A stretch of 63,038 nucleotides of DNA, from contig JAJDBT010000039.1 of the NCBI GenBank assembly GCA_029261215.1, positions 1 to 63,038 of the forward strand, written 5' to 3'. This document shows positions 26,852 to 35,155 of the stretch, in pieces. The notes beneath the pieces were generated by a model. The model was not told the origin of the DNA. It did not search any database and worked only from the letters and a program-made list of their open reading frames with translations. This DNA is from Nitrospirota bacterium (GTDB lineage: Bacteria > Nitrospirota > Nitrospiria > SBBL01 > JAADHI01). Each line of letters begins with the position of its first letter. Positions within the stretch are counted from its first letter, which is position 1. The position numbers and the translations under genes are program-made.

Positions 26852-27991
26852 CTATTCACCTGTATATCGGCTAACGCCTCCGAAGGTGCCAAACCATTTG
26901 TGGCCGTCGGGGTCAATGGCGATGGCAAAGACATAGTCACCAAGCAGGCCGTCCATTCGCGTAAAGGTTTTGAAAACCTTTCCATCGTAGCGGCTAACGC
27001 CTTTATTGGTGCCAATCCACATGATGCCCCTCGCATCAATCTCGATCGCATTGATGATGTTGCCGGGAAGCCCGTTTTCTCTTGTATAGTTTTTAAAGGT
27101 CTTCCCATCAAAACGGGCCAGGCCGCCGCCCCAGGTACCAAACCAGAGGATGCCTTTGGCATCAATGGCGGATGAAATTACATAATTTGGATTGGTTTCC
27201 TGATTTTCACGGCCTTGTTGCAGGTGGTGTTCTTCATCCTCATCATAAGCTTCGTCTTTTTTAGGGCGCTTCAAGGGCTCACGAATCGTCGCACCCAAGC
27301 CGTCTTTGTGTGTCCAGCCTTGCATGGTCTTCCCGTCAAAACGGTTCACCCCCCCTTCTGTGCCAAACCAGAGCACACCGGAGGGCTCTCTTTCGACGGT
27401 ATAAACCCACTTATCCACCAGGCCGTCGTCCATTGTGTAAGTGTGAAATCCTTCTTTTTTAGAATGACTCGCGCCCTTCCAGGTGGCAACCCACATTGAA
27501 CCGTCCGGCTCAAAAAGCAGGTCATAGACCCAAAGATCCCCTAATCCGGTTTTTGGGGCATATTGCACCCAATCTGCGCCGTAGCTTTTTTGGCCATGCC
27601 CATAGGGAGTAAACAGCTCCCATTCTCTGCCGTCAAAACGGGCCAGACCGCCGCCGTATGTTCCAATCCAGACATTTCCTTTTGTATCCGGGGTGATTGA
27701 AACAATGACGTTGGATAACAATCCGGCCTTTTTTGTATTAAAAACCTCGGGACTTTCTGTCTTTCGGTTGAAGCGGATCAAACCATTGGAGGTTCCGATC
27801 CAGATGTCGTCACCCTTGGCCGCCATGCCCCGGACCACGACCTCACCAATGGACCAACCCGTCCACCTGGCATCAAAGGATCCCGCCAGCGGAGGAGGCG
27901 TTTGGGCCGCAGATACAAACGGCAACAACAGTATGAGCACACTGACAAAGGCCAGCACACGATTCACAGGTATTTTCAAAACTCCCCCCAT
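26852..27991 (-). CDS. Secreted Reg_prop beta-propeller protein
   Basis: The 379-residue protein starts with a Sec signal peptide (VLAFVSVLILLLPFVSAAQ) and then has seven blade repeats of the two-component-regulator-propeller type. Examples are IWIGTSNGLIRFNRK, VWIGTYGGGLARFDGRE, LWFGTEGGVNRFDGK, LWFGTWGGGLARFDGK, MWIGTNKGVSRYDGK and KWFGTFGGVSRYTGE. Such propellers are usually sensor parts of hybrid histidine kinases or diguanylate cyclases; here the protein ends after the last blade with no output domain. Its start overlaps the nadK 3' end by 16 bases, so it depends on nadK transcription. Ligand and role are unknown. An acidic insert (about residues 245-270) interrupts one blade. Confidence 0.85.
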   Translation of the reverse strand: MGGVLKIPVNRVLAFVSVLILLLPFVSAAQTPPPLAGSFDARWTGWSIGEVVVRGMAAKGDDIWIGTSNGLIRFNRKTESPEVFNTKKAGLLSNVIVSITPDTKGNVWIGTYGGGLARFDGREWELFTPYGHGQKSYGADWVQYAPKTGLGDLWVYDLLFEPDGSMWVATWKGASHSKKEGFHTYTMDDGLVDKWVYTVEREPSGVLWFGTEGGVNRFDGKTMQGWTHKDGLGATIREPLKRPKKDEAYDEDEEHHLQQGRENQETNPNYVISSAIDAKGILWFGTWGGGLARFDGKTFKNYTRENGLPGNIINAIEIDARGIMWIGTNKGVSRYDGKVFKTFTRMDGLLGDYVFAIAIDPDGHKWFGTFGGVSRYTGE

Positions 27992-28800
27992 TTCAGTTTT
28001 TGGCGCAAGACCTGATAATAACTGCGTTCCGGGGACAAAATCATGCGAAGTCGTTTTTCGGCCGCAGTCACTTTAACCCGGTCATTACACAACAGGGGAA
28101 AGATCTCCTGACCGTCAAACATGGCGACCGGGCCCTCGCCCTCCGTTTTTAAAACCACATGAATCGCCGAAGCGCTTGGCACAACAATGGGACGATTGGT
28201 CAGCATATGAGGAGAAATTGGCGTCAGTAAAATGGCATCAACCGCAGGGTGTACAATGGGCCCGCCCGAAGACAGAGAATAGCCCGTTGAGCCAGTCGGA
28301 CTTGAAAGAATCAAACCGTCCGCGCGAATGGCGGTTACAAATTGCCCATTGATCGTGATTTCGAGATGTATCAGTTTTGAAAGTGCGCCTTTATGAATGG
28401 TTACATCATTCAGGACCGTCGGTTGGGGGTAGTCTGTGCCATCCCGCGTCACGACGCTTTTCAGGGTTTGGCGGGCATCCTCGCGAAACCCATGTTCAAA
28501 GATACGTTCCAGGCTTATATACAGCTCATCCAGAGGCACTTCGGTCAAAAACCCCAAACTACCCAGGTTGACCCCCAAAATGGGGATACTCCGCCCCTCA
28601 ACTTGCCGGGCTGCGGAAAGAAAAGTCCCGTCCCCTCCCAACACGATCAAGAGATCCAGTGAGGCTGGCGGCGCATTCTGGTTGCGCGGCCCGACAAAAA
28701 AGACCTCTTTATCTTTTTTTCGGAGCCAGTCCGTCAGGGCTTTTCGAGTCTCTTCGCCCTGAGGATAATTTTCTTTGAGTGTGATTCCAATTCGTTTCAT
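27976..28800 (-). CDS. nadK: NAD kinase
   Basis: NadK phosphorylates NAD to NADP. The 274-residue protein has the GGDGT nucleotide motif (DLLIVLGGDGTFLSAARQV), the substrate region VNLGSLGFLTEV, and the conserved SPTGSTGYSLSSGGPIVHP. It is a normal-length bacterial NadK. The start faces the divergent small membrane protein gene; a perfect TATAAT lies at 28834-28839 on the minus strand, with only a weak -35. It overlaps the Reg_prop gene downstream. Confidence 0.97.
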   Translation of the reverse strand: MKRIGITLKENYPQGEETRKALTDWLRKKDKEVFFVGPRNQNAPPASLDLLIVLGGDGTFLSAARQVEGRSIPILGVNLGSLGFLTEVPLDELYISLERIFEHGFREDARQTLKSVVTRDGTDYPQPTVLNDVTIHKGALSKLIHLEITINGQFVTAIRADGLILSSPTGSTGYSLSSGGPIVHPAVDAILLTPISPHMLTNRPIVVPSASAIHVVLKTEGEGPVAMFDGQEIFPLLCNDRVKVTAAEKRLRMILSPERSYYQVLRQKLKWGEF

Positions 28801-28880
28801 TTGGCTGAAAGCATATATAAATCAATGCTTTTTATTATAAAATCGACAATTGATCGTGATTCTAACCATCCCTATTTTTT

Positions 28881-28909
28881 TTGTCAACGCATCGTCGATC
28901 CTGTAATTC
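28881..28909 (+). promoter_or_regulatory. Candidate promoter for the membrane protein at 28966
   Basis: TTGTCA and TAATTC are 17 bases apart. The expected transcript start is near 28916, after the TTG at 28801 but before the GTG at 28966, which supports the shorter reading of the gene. Confidence 0.45.
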
Positions 28910-28965
28910 TTGAACTCCTCCCAGGAGAGGTGGTAAAGTACCTCCCTTTCAAAAGGAAGAAAACC

Positions 28966-29415
28966 GTGTCAAAAAAAATCCACCAATTCTTAACGATTTC
29001 CGGTTCAATCCTGCTCGTTCTGGGCGTCATCCGATTGTACCGTGTTATTCGGATGCACGAGACCGATCCGCTTTTTGCCCCGCATCTTCTCGGCGCGAGT
29101 CTATCCGCCTGGATCTCCTATTCACTTCTGAAAATCGGGCGCAATAAAAAGGTGCTCGATCGAAAAGGCGCAATTTCGCTCATCCGCTCAGGCTCTGTCC
29201 TTCTGGCCATCTGGGGTTACCGCTTTTATCTTTTTTTAAAAAACCCAAGTGAAACGGGGACGCCCATGCAAGCCTATCTTGCCCCTTTTTATGTTGTTTT
29301 TGGCACCATTGTGATGTGTGTCGGGCTTAAGATCAGTCGAGGCATTCGCAAACAAATGCGGGAAAGCGCGGCCCTGCTTTCAGAAGAGATCGCAAAAAAA
29401 GAAACCGCTCATTAA
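28966..29415 (+). CDS. Small four-helix membrane protein
   Basis: The frame is open from a TTG at 28801, but the first 55 codons look like leader sequence. The GTG at 28966 has AAGGAAG seven bases upstream and lies after a promoter. From it the product is 149 residues with four hydrophobic helices (FLTISGSILLVLGVIRLYRV, LLGASLSAWISYSLL, LIRSGSVLLAIWGYRFYLFL, YLAPFYVVFGTIVMCVGL) and a basic C-terminal tail. I recognise no family. It is followed 47 bases later by yjbQ on the same strand, so the two may be co-transcribed. Confidence 0.6.
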   Translation: MSKKIHQFLTISGSILLVLGVIRLYRVIRMHETDPLFAPHLLGASLSAWISYSLLKIGRNKKVLDRKGAISLIRSGSVLLAIWGYRFYLFLKNPSETGTPMQAYLAPFYVVFGTIVMCVGLKISRGIRKQMRESAALLSEEIAKKETAH

Positions 29416-29462
29416 ATCCGAGGCCTTCGCCTTTCCCTTTCGCAAGCAAAAAAGGAGACCCC

Positions 29463-29882
29463 ATTTTTCAGAAAAGCGGAGAACTTTCTTTTCAAACAAA
29501 AGGCAGAAAACTTTACGACATCACAGATGAGGTCAAAAACTGGGTCAAGGCAAGCGCGATTCAGGAAGGGCTGCTGACCCTCTATATCCGTCATAGCTCT
29601 GCATCCCTGCTTATTCAGGAAAATTACGACCCTGAAGTCCTCAAAGACATGGAACGGTTTTTTGATCGACTGGTTCCGCAGGGAGACCCGCTTTTTCGTC
29701 ATGTCACAGAGGGCCCGGATGACATGCCTGCCCATGTGCGTGCAGCCCTCACCGCAGTTTCTCTCTCCATCCCGCTGGTGAATGGCGTATTGCGCCTCGG
29801 CACCTGGCAAGGGATTTTTTTATATGAACATCGAACGGCAGCGCACACCCGAATGATCTCCTGCCATGTCATCGGTGTATAA
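29463..29882 (+). CDS. yjbQ: YjbQ family protein (UPF0047), apparent AUU start
   Basis: The reading frame from 29463 gives 139 residues that match YjbQ along its whole length: LTLYIRHSSASLLIQENYDP, DMERFFDRLVPQGDPLFRHV, GPDDMPAHVRAAL, and LRLGTWQGIFLYEHRTAAH near the end. No ATG, GTG or TTG lies in frame between the upstream gene and residue 63. ATT at 29463 is preceded by AAGGAGACCCC, an excellent ribosome-binding site at 5 bases, and the reading IFQKSGELSF lines up with the E. coli start MWYQKTLTLS. Family members have been linked to thiamine-phosphate synthase-like activity; the real role is unclear. AUU starts are rare and often autoregulatory, as in infC. Confidence 0.85.
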   Translation: MFQKSGELSFQTKGRKLYDITDEVKNWVKASAIQEGLLTLYIRHSSASLLIQENYDPEVLKDMERFFDRLVPQGDPLFRHVTEGPDDMPAHVRAALTAVSLSIPLVNGVLRLGTWQGIFLYEHRTAAHTRMISCHVIGV

Positions 29883-30021
29883 CAGACAAGATCCTTTTCT
29901 CACAGAAATACCTGCCGAAAAATTAAGAGCCGCAAACACCCTCTCTTTCGAAGCGATTGATATTTCAGGAAAATAAAAAACAAACATCCAGGAATCTGTC
30001 GCTGCCTGGCAACACCTCAGA

Positions 30022-30050
30022 TTGACTTTCACCCATAAAACTGCTACATC
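30022..30050 (+). promoter_or_regulatory. Candidate promoter for ald and downstream genes
   Basis: TTGACT and TACATC are separated by 17 bases, about 50 bases before the ald ATG. The -10 box is weak. Confidence 0.4.
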
Positions 30051-30099
30051 TCTTTGGATGTCGCTTAGACGAATTTGTCTCTATATACTGATGTAAAAT

Positions 30100-31197
30100 A
30101 TGATTATTGGCGTACCACGGGAAATTAAAGATCAGGAATATCGGGTGAGCATGACCCCCGTCGGGGTTTCCACGCTTTGCCGGGAAGGCCACACGGTACT
30201 GATCGAGTCGGGTGCCGGTGAGGGCAGCGGCCTGACAGATGACGTTTTTAAAAAAGCTGGCGCCGAGATTTCCCCCTCAAAAAAAACGCTTTTTAATACG
30301 GCCGATCTCATCATTAAAGTCAAAGAGCCTACCCCTGAAGAATATGACTTTTTCCGGCAGGGACAGATCCTCTTCACCTTTCTTCATCTTGCGGCAGATC
30401 GTGCATTGCTTGATTGTTTAATCGACCGCGGGGTCACTGCCATCGCCTACGAAACCATTGAGTTGGAAGATGGAAAGCGTCCACTGCTGAAACCCATGAG
30501 TGAAGTGGCAGGCCGCATGTCTGTCTTGATCGGGGCGCAATATCTACAAAAAATTCACGGGGGCGCAGGCATCCTGCTTTCGGGAGTTGCGGGCGTGTCC
30601 AAAGGACGAGTGACCATTATCGGTGGCGGCATCGTGGGAAAAAATGCGGCACAAGTCGCTCTGGCTTTAGGGGCTGAAGTCACTATTTTTGAACACAATT
30701 CCTTACAGCGCGCCAACCTTGATGATTTTTTCAGGGGAGCGGTCGTCACGCTCCCTCCCTATCCGGACGAGATTACACAAAACCTTGAGCGCAGCCACCT
30801 TGTCATAGGCGCGGTATCAAAAACAGGAGATAAAGCCCCTCACCTGGTCACCCGAAACATGATTGCAAACATGCTGAAAGGCGCAGTCATCGTGGATGTG
30901 GCCATTGATCAGGGCGGCTGCTTTGAAACTTCACGAAAAACATCTCACTCAGACCCCATTTATCTTGTTGAGGGTGTGATTCATTATTGTGTTACCAATA
31001 TGCCGGGAATCGTGCCAAAAACATCGACTTTTGCTTTGGCCAATGAAACATTCCCCTATCTTCAGAAACTCGCAACACTTGGCTTTGAACAAGCCACGGC
31101 ATCAGACTCCGCGCTTTTAAAAGGGGTTAATACGCACCAAGGCACAATTCGGCATCCTTCTGTCGCAGACGCCTTTAATTTGGAAATGGAAAACTAG
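30100..31197 (+). CDS. ald: Alanine dehydrogenase
   Basis: Ald interconverts alanine with pyruvate and ammonium using NAD. The 365-residue protein starts MIIGVPREIKDQEYRVSMTP and carries the substrate-site segments ESGAGEGSGLTDDVF, KVKEPTPEEYDFF, TFLHLAADRALL and MSEVAGRMSVLIGAQYLQ, then the Rossmann motif VTIIGGGIVGKNAAQVALAL and VIVDVAIDQGGCFETS. Length and motifs are those of a complete enzyme. Its stop is three bases before the tRNA-Pro gene, so the tRNA and the genes beyond it may be transcribed with ald. Confidence 0.97.
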   Translation: MIIGVPREIKDQEYRVSMTPVGVSTLCREGHTVLIESGAGEGSGLTDDVFKKAGAEISPSKKTLFNTADLIIKVKEPTPEEYDFFRQGQILFTFLHLAADRALLDCLIDRGVTAIAYETIELEDGKRPLLKPMSEVAGRMSVLIGAQYLQKIHGGAGILLSGVAGVSKGRVTIIGGGIVGKNAAQVALALGAEVTIFEHNSLQRANLDDFFRGAVVTLPPYPDEITQNLERSHLVIGAVSKTGDKAPHLVTRNMIANMLKGAVIVDVAIDQGGCFETSRKTSHSDPIYLVEGVIHYCVTNMPGIVPKTSTFALANETFPYLQKLATLGFEQATASDSALLKGVNTHQGTIRHPSVADAFNLEMEN

Positions 31198-31200
31198 AGT

Positions 31201-31277
<77 letters not shown>

Positions 31278-31282
31278 GTTTT

Positions 31283-31588
31283 ATGACCATGAAACAAGAC
31301 GAGGATCAAAAAATCATCGCGTCTGCCCAAATTTATGTAAGTGGACATGTTCAAGGCGTTGGCTTTAGAAAGTTCAGCCAGGCTTGTGCAGCAAAGCTGC
31401 ATCTCTCCGGCACAGTTCGAAACTGTCCGGACGGGCGCGTGGCATTAAAAGTCGAAGGGACGCGTGAAAGAATAGAAGCGCTCATTTCAAATCTTCATCA
31501 AGGGCCAAGTCGTTCAAGGGTAGATGCAGTCAATGTATCATGGGATATCATTTCAACCCGCTTGAGCACTTTTTCAATAACCGATTAG
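31283..31588 (+). CDS. acyP: Acylphosphatase
   Basis: This small enzyme hydrolyses acyl phosphates such as acetyl phosphate or carbamoyl phosphate. The 101-residue protein shows the family signature YVSGHVQGVGFRKFSQ, with the catalytic arginine in GFR, and the catalytic asparagine in TVRNCPDGRVALKVEG. The first ATG is 5 bases after the encoded CCA of tRNA-Pro; a second ATG is two codons later. No ribosome-binding site fits either, so after tRNA 3' processing the message would be nearly leaderless. The sigma factor gene follows 26 bases later. Confidence 0.95.
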   Translation: MTMKQDEDQKIIASAQIYVSGHVQGVGFRKFSQACAAKLHLSGTVRNCPDGRVALKVEGTRERIEALISNLHQGPSRSRVDAVNVSWDIISTRLSTFSITD

Positions 31589-31614
31589 ATGAATTGAGAA
31601 AACAGAGGTAGGTC

Positions 31615-32607
31615 ATGGGAAATGATTGGGTTCAAGAACAGGAAGATGACGATGAATCAGAAGACCGGACTACAATTCTGGATAAATCACTTCCGGACCT
31701 GGATTCTGAGGAAGAAGAAGATGACGATGATGCAATACCTGTTAAATCAGTATTAAAGGCAGATCAACAAGAACAACCTGCCGGGGATGCCGTCAAGTCC
31801 TACTTAAGAAATATCCGACGCTCTACACTCTTAACCTTTCAAGACGAAGTCGAACTGGCTAAACGGATTCTAAAAGGAGATGAACCGGCTCGACAACGCA
31901 TGATCGAGTCCAATCTGCGATTAGTCGTGAGCATTGGGAAACGTTATCTCAACCGGGGCCTCCCTTTTTCAGATATTATCGAAGAAGGGAATATTGGCTT
32001 GATTAAAGCCGTTGAGAAATACGATCACGAAAAAGGGTTTCGCTTTTCAACCTACGCCTCATGGTGGATTCGCCAATCCATTGAACGCGCCATCATCAAC
32101 CAGGGAAAATTGATTCGCCTGCCTGTTCATGTTGTTGAACGGGTCAATCACTACCTTGCACATCTCGACGATCTCGTTCAGGAATTGGGACGCGAACCCG
32201 AAATCATTGAAATTTCTAAAAAAATGAAAATGAAGGAAAAGGACATCGACAACATTCAGCGTCTGATGAGAAAAACCTACTCACTGGACAGCCCCATCGC
32301 CACGGGAAAAACGATCTCACTCAAAGATGTCATCGAAGATACCAATCAAATTTCTCCCATGACCCGCGCCGAGGGTGTTGAACGAAGAGAAGGACTGACC
32401 TGCTGGCTCTCAAAACTCAATCCGAATGAACGCAAGGTCATCGTATTGCGTTTTGGACTCCAAGGAGATGAGCCAAACACGCTGGAACAAATTGGAACGG
32501 TTTTTGGGCTGACCCGGGAACGTGTCCGTCAAATTGAAGCCGTTGCGCTCCGAAAACTCAGGAACATCATCGCAGAAAAAGCCATTCAGTCTGATGAACT
32601 GCTTTAA
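31615..32607 (+). CDS. rpoS: RNA polymerase sigma factor, RpoS-like (group 2)
   Basis: The 330-residue protein is a sigma70-family factor with the group 2 layout. The first 55 residues are strikingly acidic (about half are D or E). Region 1.2 is [20 protein letters not shown], region 2 is [18 protein letters not shown] through [20 protein letters not shown], and region 4 is [20 protein letters not shown]. It lacks the long region 1.1 and the non-conserved insert of RpoD, so it is more RpoS-like; orthology to E. coli RpoS is inference from length and regions. GAGGTAGGTC precedes the ATG. It sits in a tight plus-strand set with acyP and apt. Confidence 0.85.
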   Translation: MGNDWVQEQEDDDESEDRTTILDKSLPDLDSEEEEDDDDAIPVKSVLKADQQEQPAGDAVKSYLRNIRRSTLLTFQDEVELAKRILKGDEPARQRMIESNLRLVVSIGKRYLNRGLPFSDIIEEGNIGLIKAVEKYDHEKGFRFSTYASWWIRQSIERAIINQGKLIRLPVHVVERVNHYLAHLDDLVQELGREPEIIEISKKMKMKEKDIDNIQRLMRKTYSLDSPIATGKTISLKDVIEDTNQISPMTRAEGVERREGLTCWLSKLNPNERKVIVLRFGLQGDEPNTLEQIGTVFGLTRERVRQIEAVALRKLRNIIAEKAIQSDELL

Positions 32608-32639
32608 GACAACCCCGGACACTCAGGGAGAATAATACC

Positions 32640-33155
32640 ATGGATTTAAAAACCAAAATTCGAGAGGTGCCCGATTTTCCAAAACCCGGCATTCTTTTTT
32701 ATGACATCACCACCCTTCTGGCTGACCCGGCGTCATCCCGTTATGTCATCGACCAGCTCTCCTTGCCCTACCTCGAACAAGGCATCGACAAAGTCATTGG
32801 GATTGAGTCGCGGGGCTTTATTTTTGGCGCAATCCTTGCTGAGCGTCTAAACGCTGGTTTTGTTCCTGTCAGAAAACCCGGGAAATTGCCCGCAGAGCGG
32901 ATCGAAGAGCGCTACAATTTGGAGTATGGCAGCGACGCGCTCTGTATCCACAAAGATGCCATTTTGCCCGGAGAGCGGGTATTGGTGGTTGATGACCTGC
33001 TCGCAACAGGCGGAACAATGGCGGCCACCGCCAAGCTCATTCAACGCCTGAAAGGCGAGATCATCGCAATGGCTTGTGTGATTGAACTCACTGGACTCAA
33101 GGGCCGTGAAAAATTGAACGGACACACCGTCTTTTCTCTATTAACCTATGATTAA
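32640..33155 (+). CDS. apt: Adenine phosphoribosyltransferase
   Basis: Apt salvages adenine with PRPP to make AMP. The 171-residue protein has the PRPP motif VLVVDDLLATGGTMAATAKL, the ESRGFIFGAILAERLNAGF segment, and the flexible-loop GKLPAERIEERYNLEYGSD. Length and all segments are typical. It starts 32 bases after the sigma factor on the same strand, so the two are probably co-transcribed. The small metal-chaperone gene follows. Confidence 0.97.
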   Translation: MDLKTKIREVPDFPKPGILFYDITTLLADPASSRYVIDQLSLPYLEQGIDKVIGIESRGFIFGAILAERLNAGFVPVRKPGKLPAERIEERYNLEYGSDALCIHKDAILPGERVLVVDDLLATGGTMAATAKLIQRLKGEIIAMACVIELTGLKGREKLNGHTVFSLLTYD

Positions 33156-33193
33156 AATAAACCCGCTCTATTTAAACCCCGACAGGATACCGT

Positions 33194-33409
33194 ATGAAAA
33201 AAATAACTATTGAGATCGAAGGAATGACCTGTGACCATTGTGTCAAAGCAGTCACGCAGGTTTTAAAGGAATTTGACGGCGTGACAGATGTTTTGGTCGA
33301 CCTATCGAAAAAAAGTGCGCAACTGAGCTACGACCCCGAAAAAGCAACGCTTTCAGAACTAACCCAGGCCATCGAAGCAGAAGAATATGAAGTAAAAGGG
33401 ACTCACTAA
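33194..33409 (+). CDS. Heavy-metal-associated (HMA) domain protein, CopZ-like
   Basis: The 71-residue protein is one HMA domain. The metal-binding loop is GMTCDHCVKAVTQVLKEF, with the two cysteines that normally hold Cu(I), and the C-terminal half has the beta-alpha-beta pattern ending EAEEYEVKG. It could deliver copper to a P-type ATPase, but no such gene is in the window. The start has GACAGGATACC upstream. It is the last gene of the plus-strand run from ald, followed by a hairpin. Confidence 0.93.
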   Translation: MKKITIEIEGMTCDHCVKAVTQVLKEFDGVTDVLVDLSKKSAQLSYDPEKATLSELTQAIEAEEYEVKGTH

Positions 33410-33472
33410 AAATCTGCTGAAGACGCGCTGACTGCGTTGCAAAACCACCCAAAATATTATTTAGGACCCCGC

Positions 33473-33494
33473 AACTCCGCTTTTTCGGAGTTTT
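33473..33494 (+). terminator. Probable terminator after the HMA gene
   Basis: A 7-bp stem (AACTCCG/CGGAGTT) with a 6-base loop is followed by a short T run. It lies about 60 bases past the HMA stop and faces the convergent minus-strand genes. Confidence 0.65.
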
Positions 33495-33554
33495 GCATCT
33501 TCTCATCATCCCCTTGATTGAATTTTTAGAGGTATCTCTGTTTAGGTGTTTTCT

Positions 33555-33887
33555 CTAAGTCGAAAGTGGCTTTCCGAGCTTTTTTTGAACGCTCTCGACT
33601 TTCGATGTGAGACGACCCGTTTTTCCTTTACGATAATCAATCTTTACGATGGTTGAAACCCGGTCACAATCCTGCCTCATCCGATCCAGACAGGCCTTTA
33701 CGACACCCATCACCTCATCCCAAGGGCCTTCAATCACTGTTCCCATTGGATTTAGCCGATAAGGCAACCCACTCTGATCGATAATTTCCAGCGACCGGGA
33801 AACATACTCACTCACACTATCGCCCTTGTTTAAGGGGGACATCGAAAACTCCAGCAAAATAATGGCATCCTCTTGACTCTGCGGCAT
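33555..33887 (-). CDS. MTH1187 / thiamine-binding (UPF0045) family protein
   Basis: The 110-residue protein matches the small ferredoxin-like family of MTH1187 and YqgV: IILLEFSMSPLNKGDSVSEY, LPYRLNPMGTVIEGPWDEVM and KACLDRMRQDCDRVSTIVKI. Relatives bind thiamine or related ligands in tetramers; the cellular role is not known. It lies 17 bases downstream of the ygfZ-type gene and shares its promoter. It ends close to the terminator after the HMA gene. Confidence 0.9.
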   Translation of the reverse strand: MPQSQEDAIILLEFSMSPLNKGDSVSEYVSRSLEIIDQSGLPYRLNPMGTVIEGPWDEVMGVVKACLDRMRQDCDRVSTIVKIDYRKGKTGRLTSKVESVQKKLGKPLST

Positions 33888-33904
33888 AAAAACTCCTGAT
33901 TTGA

Positions 33905-34987
33905 TTATTTGTTATAAAAGGGCAGGGAAACGACTTCCGCCGAAATCTGGCCTTGATTAAGATTTACGGTGATCATCGTTCCGGGGCTGGCCAGCTCTCG
34001 ACGGACATAGGCCATGGCGATCACCTTTCCCAGAAAAGGGGAGTGAACAGCGCTCGTCACCCATCCTACTTTTTTATCACCACGAAAAACCTCGCAGCCT
34101 TGCTCCGGAACTACCTCCCCTTCAAGGATTAGGCCGGTGAGCACTCTGTTGACATGACCGTAGGTTTTGATGCGCGCAACAACTTCCTGCCCTGGGAAAC
34201 AGCCCTTGGTGTAACTGATGACTTCATCTTGAATGCCCGCTTCAACCGGAATGGTTTCTTCATTGATATCCACCCCATATTTGATTTTTCCGGCTTCGAC
34301 ACGAAGTATCTCCAAAGCACTGGCCCCGATGGCCCGGACATTGAGCGCCTCGCCCTCAGACATTAATTTCTGCCACAAGGCATCTATTTTTTCAAGGGGA
34401 TAATAGAGGTGAAAATCCACCGATCCTGTTAGCGATCGCTTAATGCAAATTAGCCTTTGAGCCTCTATCGATTTTTCAAAAAAGGATTTTTCTGCCATTT
34501 CAGGCAAGGGTTCACCGAGCAATTCTTCCATCAGCGCACTGGATGAAGGACCAGAAACCAGCAGCTTCCCCCAGGCAGGCACGGACATCTCGACTTTCGA
34601 ACGTAAACGAAAGCGCATCAAATACTCTTTTGTTTTTTCCGCATTCCCCCATTCGATTTCCATTAAAAATCCTTCCGGGAGCGGGAAAAGATAAAAATCA
34701 GCGACGGTCTTCCCCTTCGCCGTCAGGAGGGTGGTATAAATTCCCAGATCACTCCTGGCTGCCTTAAGATCGTTGCTGATCAGCCCTTGTAAAAAAGTGC
34801 TCGCATCCGCACCCGAAATAATAAACTTCCCCTGGTAGGAAAGATCGGCCAAAACCACCCCTTCGCGGGCCGCCTGAGCTTCTGCCTCCGGGTTCCCGTA
34901 ATCGGCCGGGATTTCCAATCCGGCTTCTGTCCGAAAATGGGCACCCAGCGTTTCATGTCGTGCGTGTAACGGAAGTTGTGATGTCAT
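33905..34987 (-). CDS. ygfZ: YgfZ/GcvT-type folate-binding protein
   Basis: The 360-residue protein has the GcvT fold and the YgfZ signature KGCFPGQEVVARIKTYGHVN with its conserved cysteine. YgfZ proteins bind folate and help iron-sulphur cluster enzymes such as MiaB; they are not the glycine-cleavage aminomethyltransferase. The N-terminal part (VVLADLSYQGKFIISGADAS, then FLQGLISNDL) and the C-terminal barrel (GWVTSAVHSPFLGKVIAMAY) are complete. The cysteine motif argues against glycine cleavage, and no gcvH or gcvP genes are present. Confidence 0.93.
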   Translation of the reverse strand: MTSQLPLHARHETLGAHFRTEAGLEIPADYGNPEAEAQAAREGVVLADLSYQGKFIISGADASTFLQGLISNDLKAARSDLGIYTTLLTAKGKTVADFYLFPLPEGFLMEIEWGNAEKTKEYLMRFRLRSKVEMSVPAWGKLLVSGPSSSALMEELLGEPLPEMAEKSFFEKSIEAQRLICIKRSLTGSVDFHLYYPLEKIDALWQKLMSEGEALNVRAIGASALEILRVEAGKIKYGVDINEETIPVEAGIQDEVISYTKGCFPGQEVVARIKTYGHVNRVLTGLILEGEVVPEQGCEVFRGDKKVGWVTSAVHSPFLGKVIAMAYVRRELASPGTMITVNLNQGQISAEVVSLPFYNK

Positions 34988-35015
34988 CTTTTAACCCCGG
35001 ATTTAAATAGAAAAT

Positions 35016-35045
35016 ATCTTACACACCTTTTTTATGGATGGTCAA
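35016..35045 (-). promoter_or_regulatory. Sigma70-type promoter for ygfZ and the MTH1187 gene
   Basis: On the minus strand TTGACC and TAAGAT are 18 bases apart, about 30 bases before the ygfZ start. Confidence 0.55.
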
Positions 35046-35088
35046 TGAAAACTGTCCCGGTCTTATGCGATGCTTTCCTAGCGACTTT

Positions 35089-35116
35089 TTTGCATTTTTT
35101 CACGTTTTTTTATATG
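35089..35116 (+). promoter_or_regulatory. Candidate promoter for the membrane protein at 35156
   Basis: TTTGCA and TATATG with a 16-base spacer, about 40 bases before the chosen GTG. It lies inside the longer open frame, which argues for the shorter start. Confidence 0.4.
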
Positions 35117-35155
35117 CTCCCCTGTAATTTTGTTCCGAATCGGAGGTTCCTAAAG

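Noticed and set aside
28801-28965. Upstream extension of the four-helix membrane protein starting at TTG 28801
   Set aside because: It has no binding site, and a promoter at 28881-28909 lies inside it. The GTG at 28966 with AAGGAAG is better.
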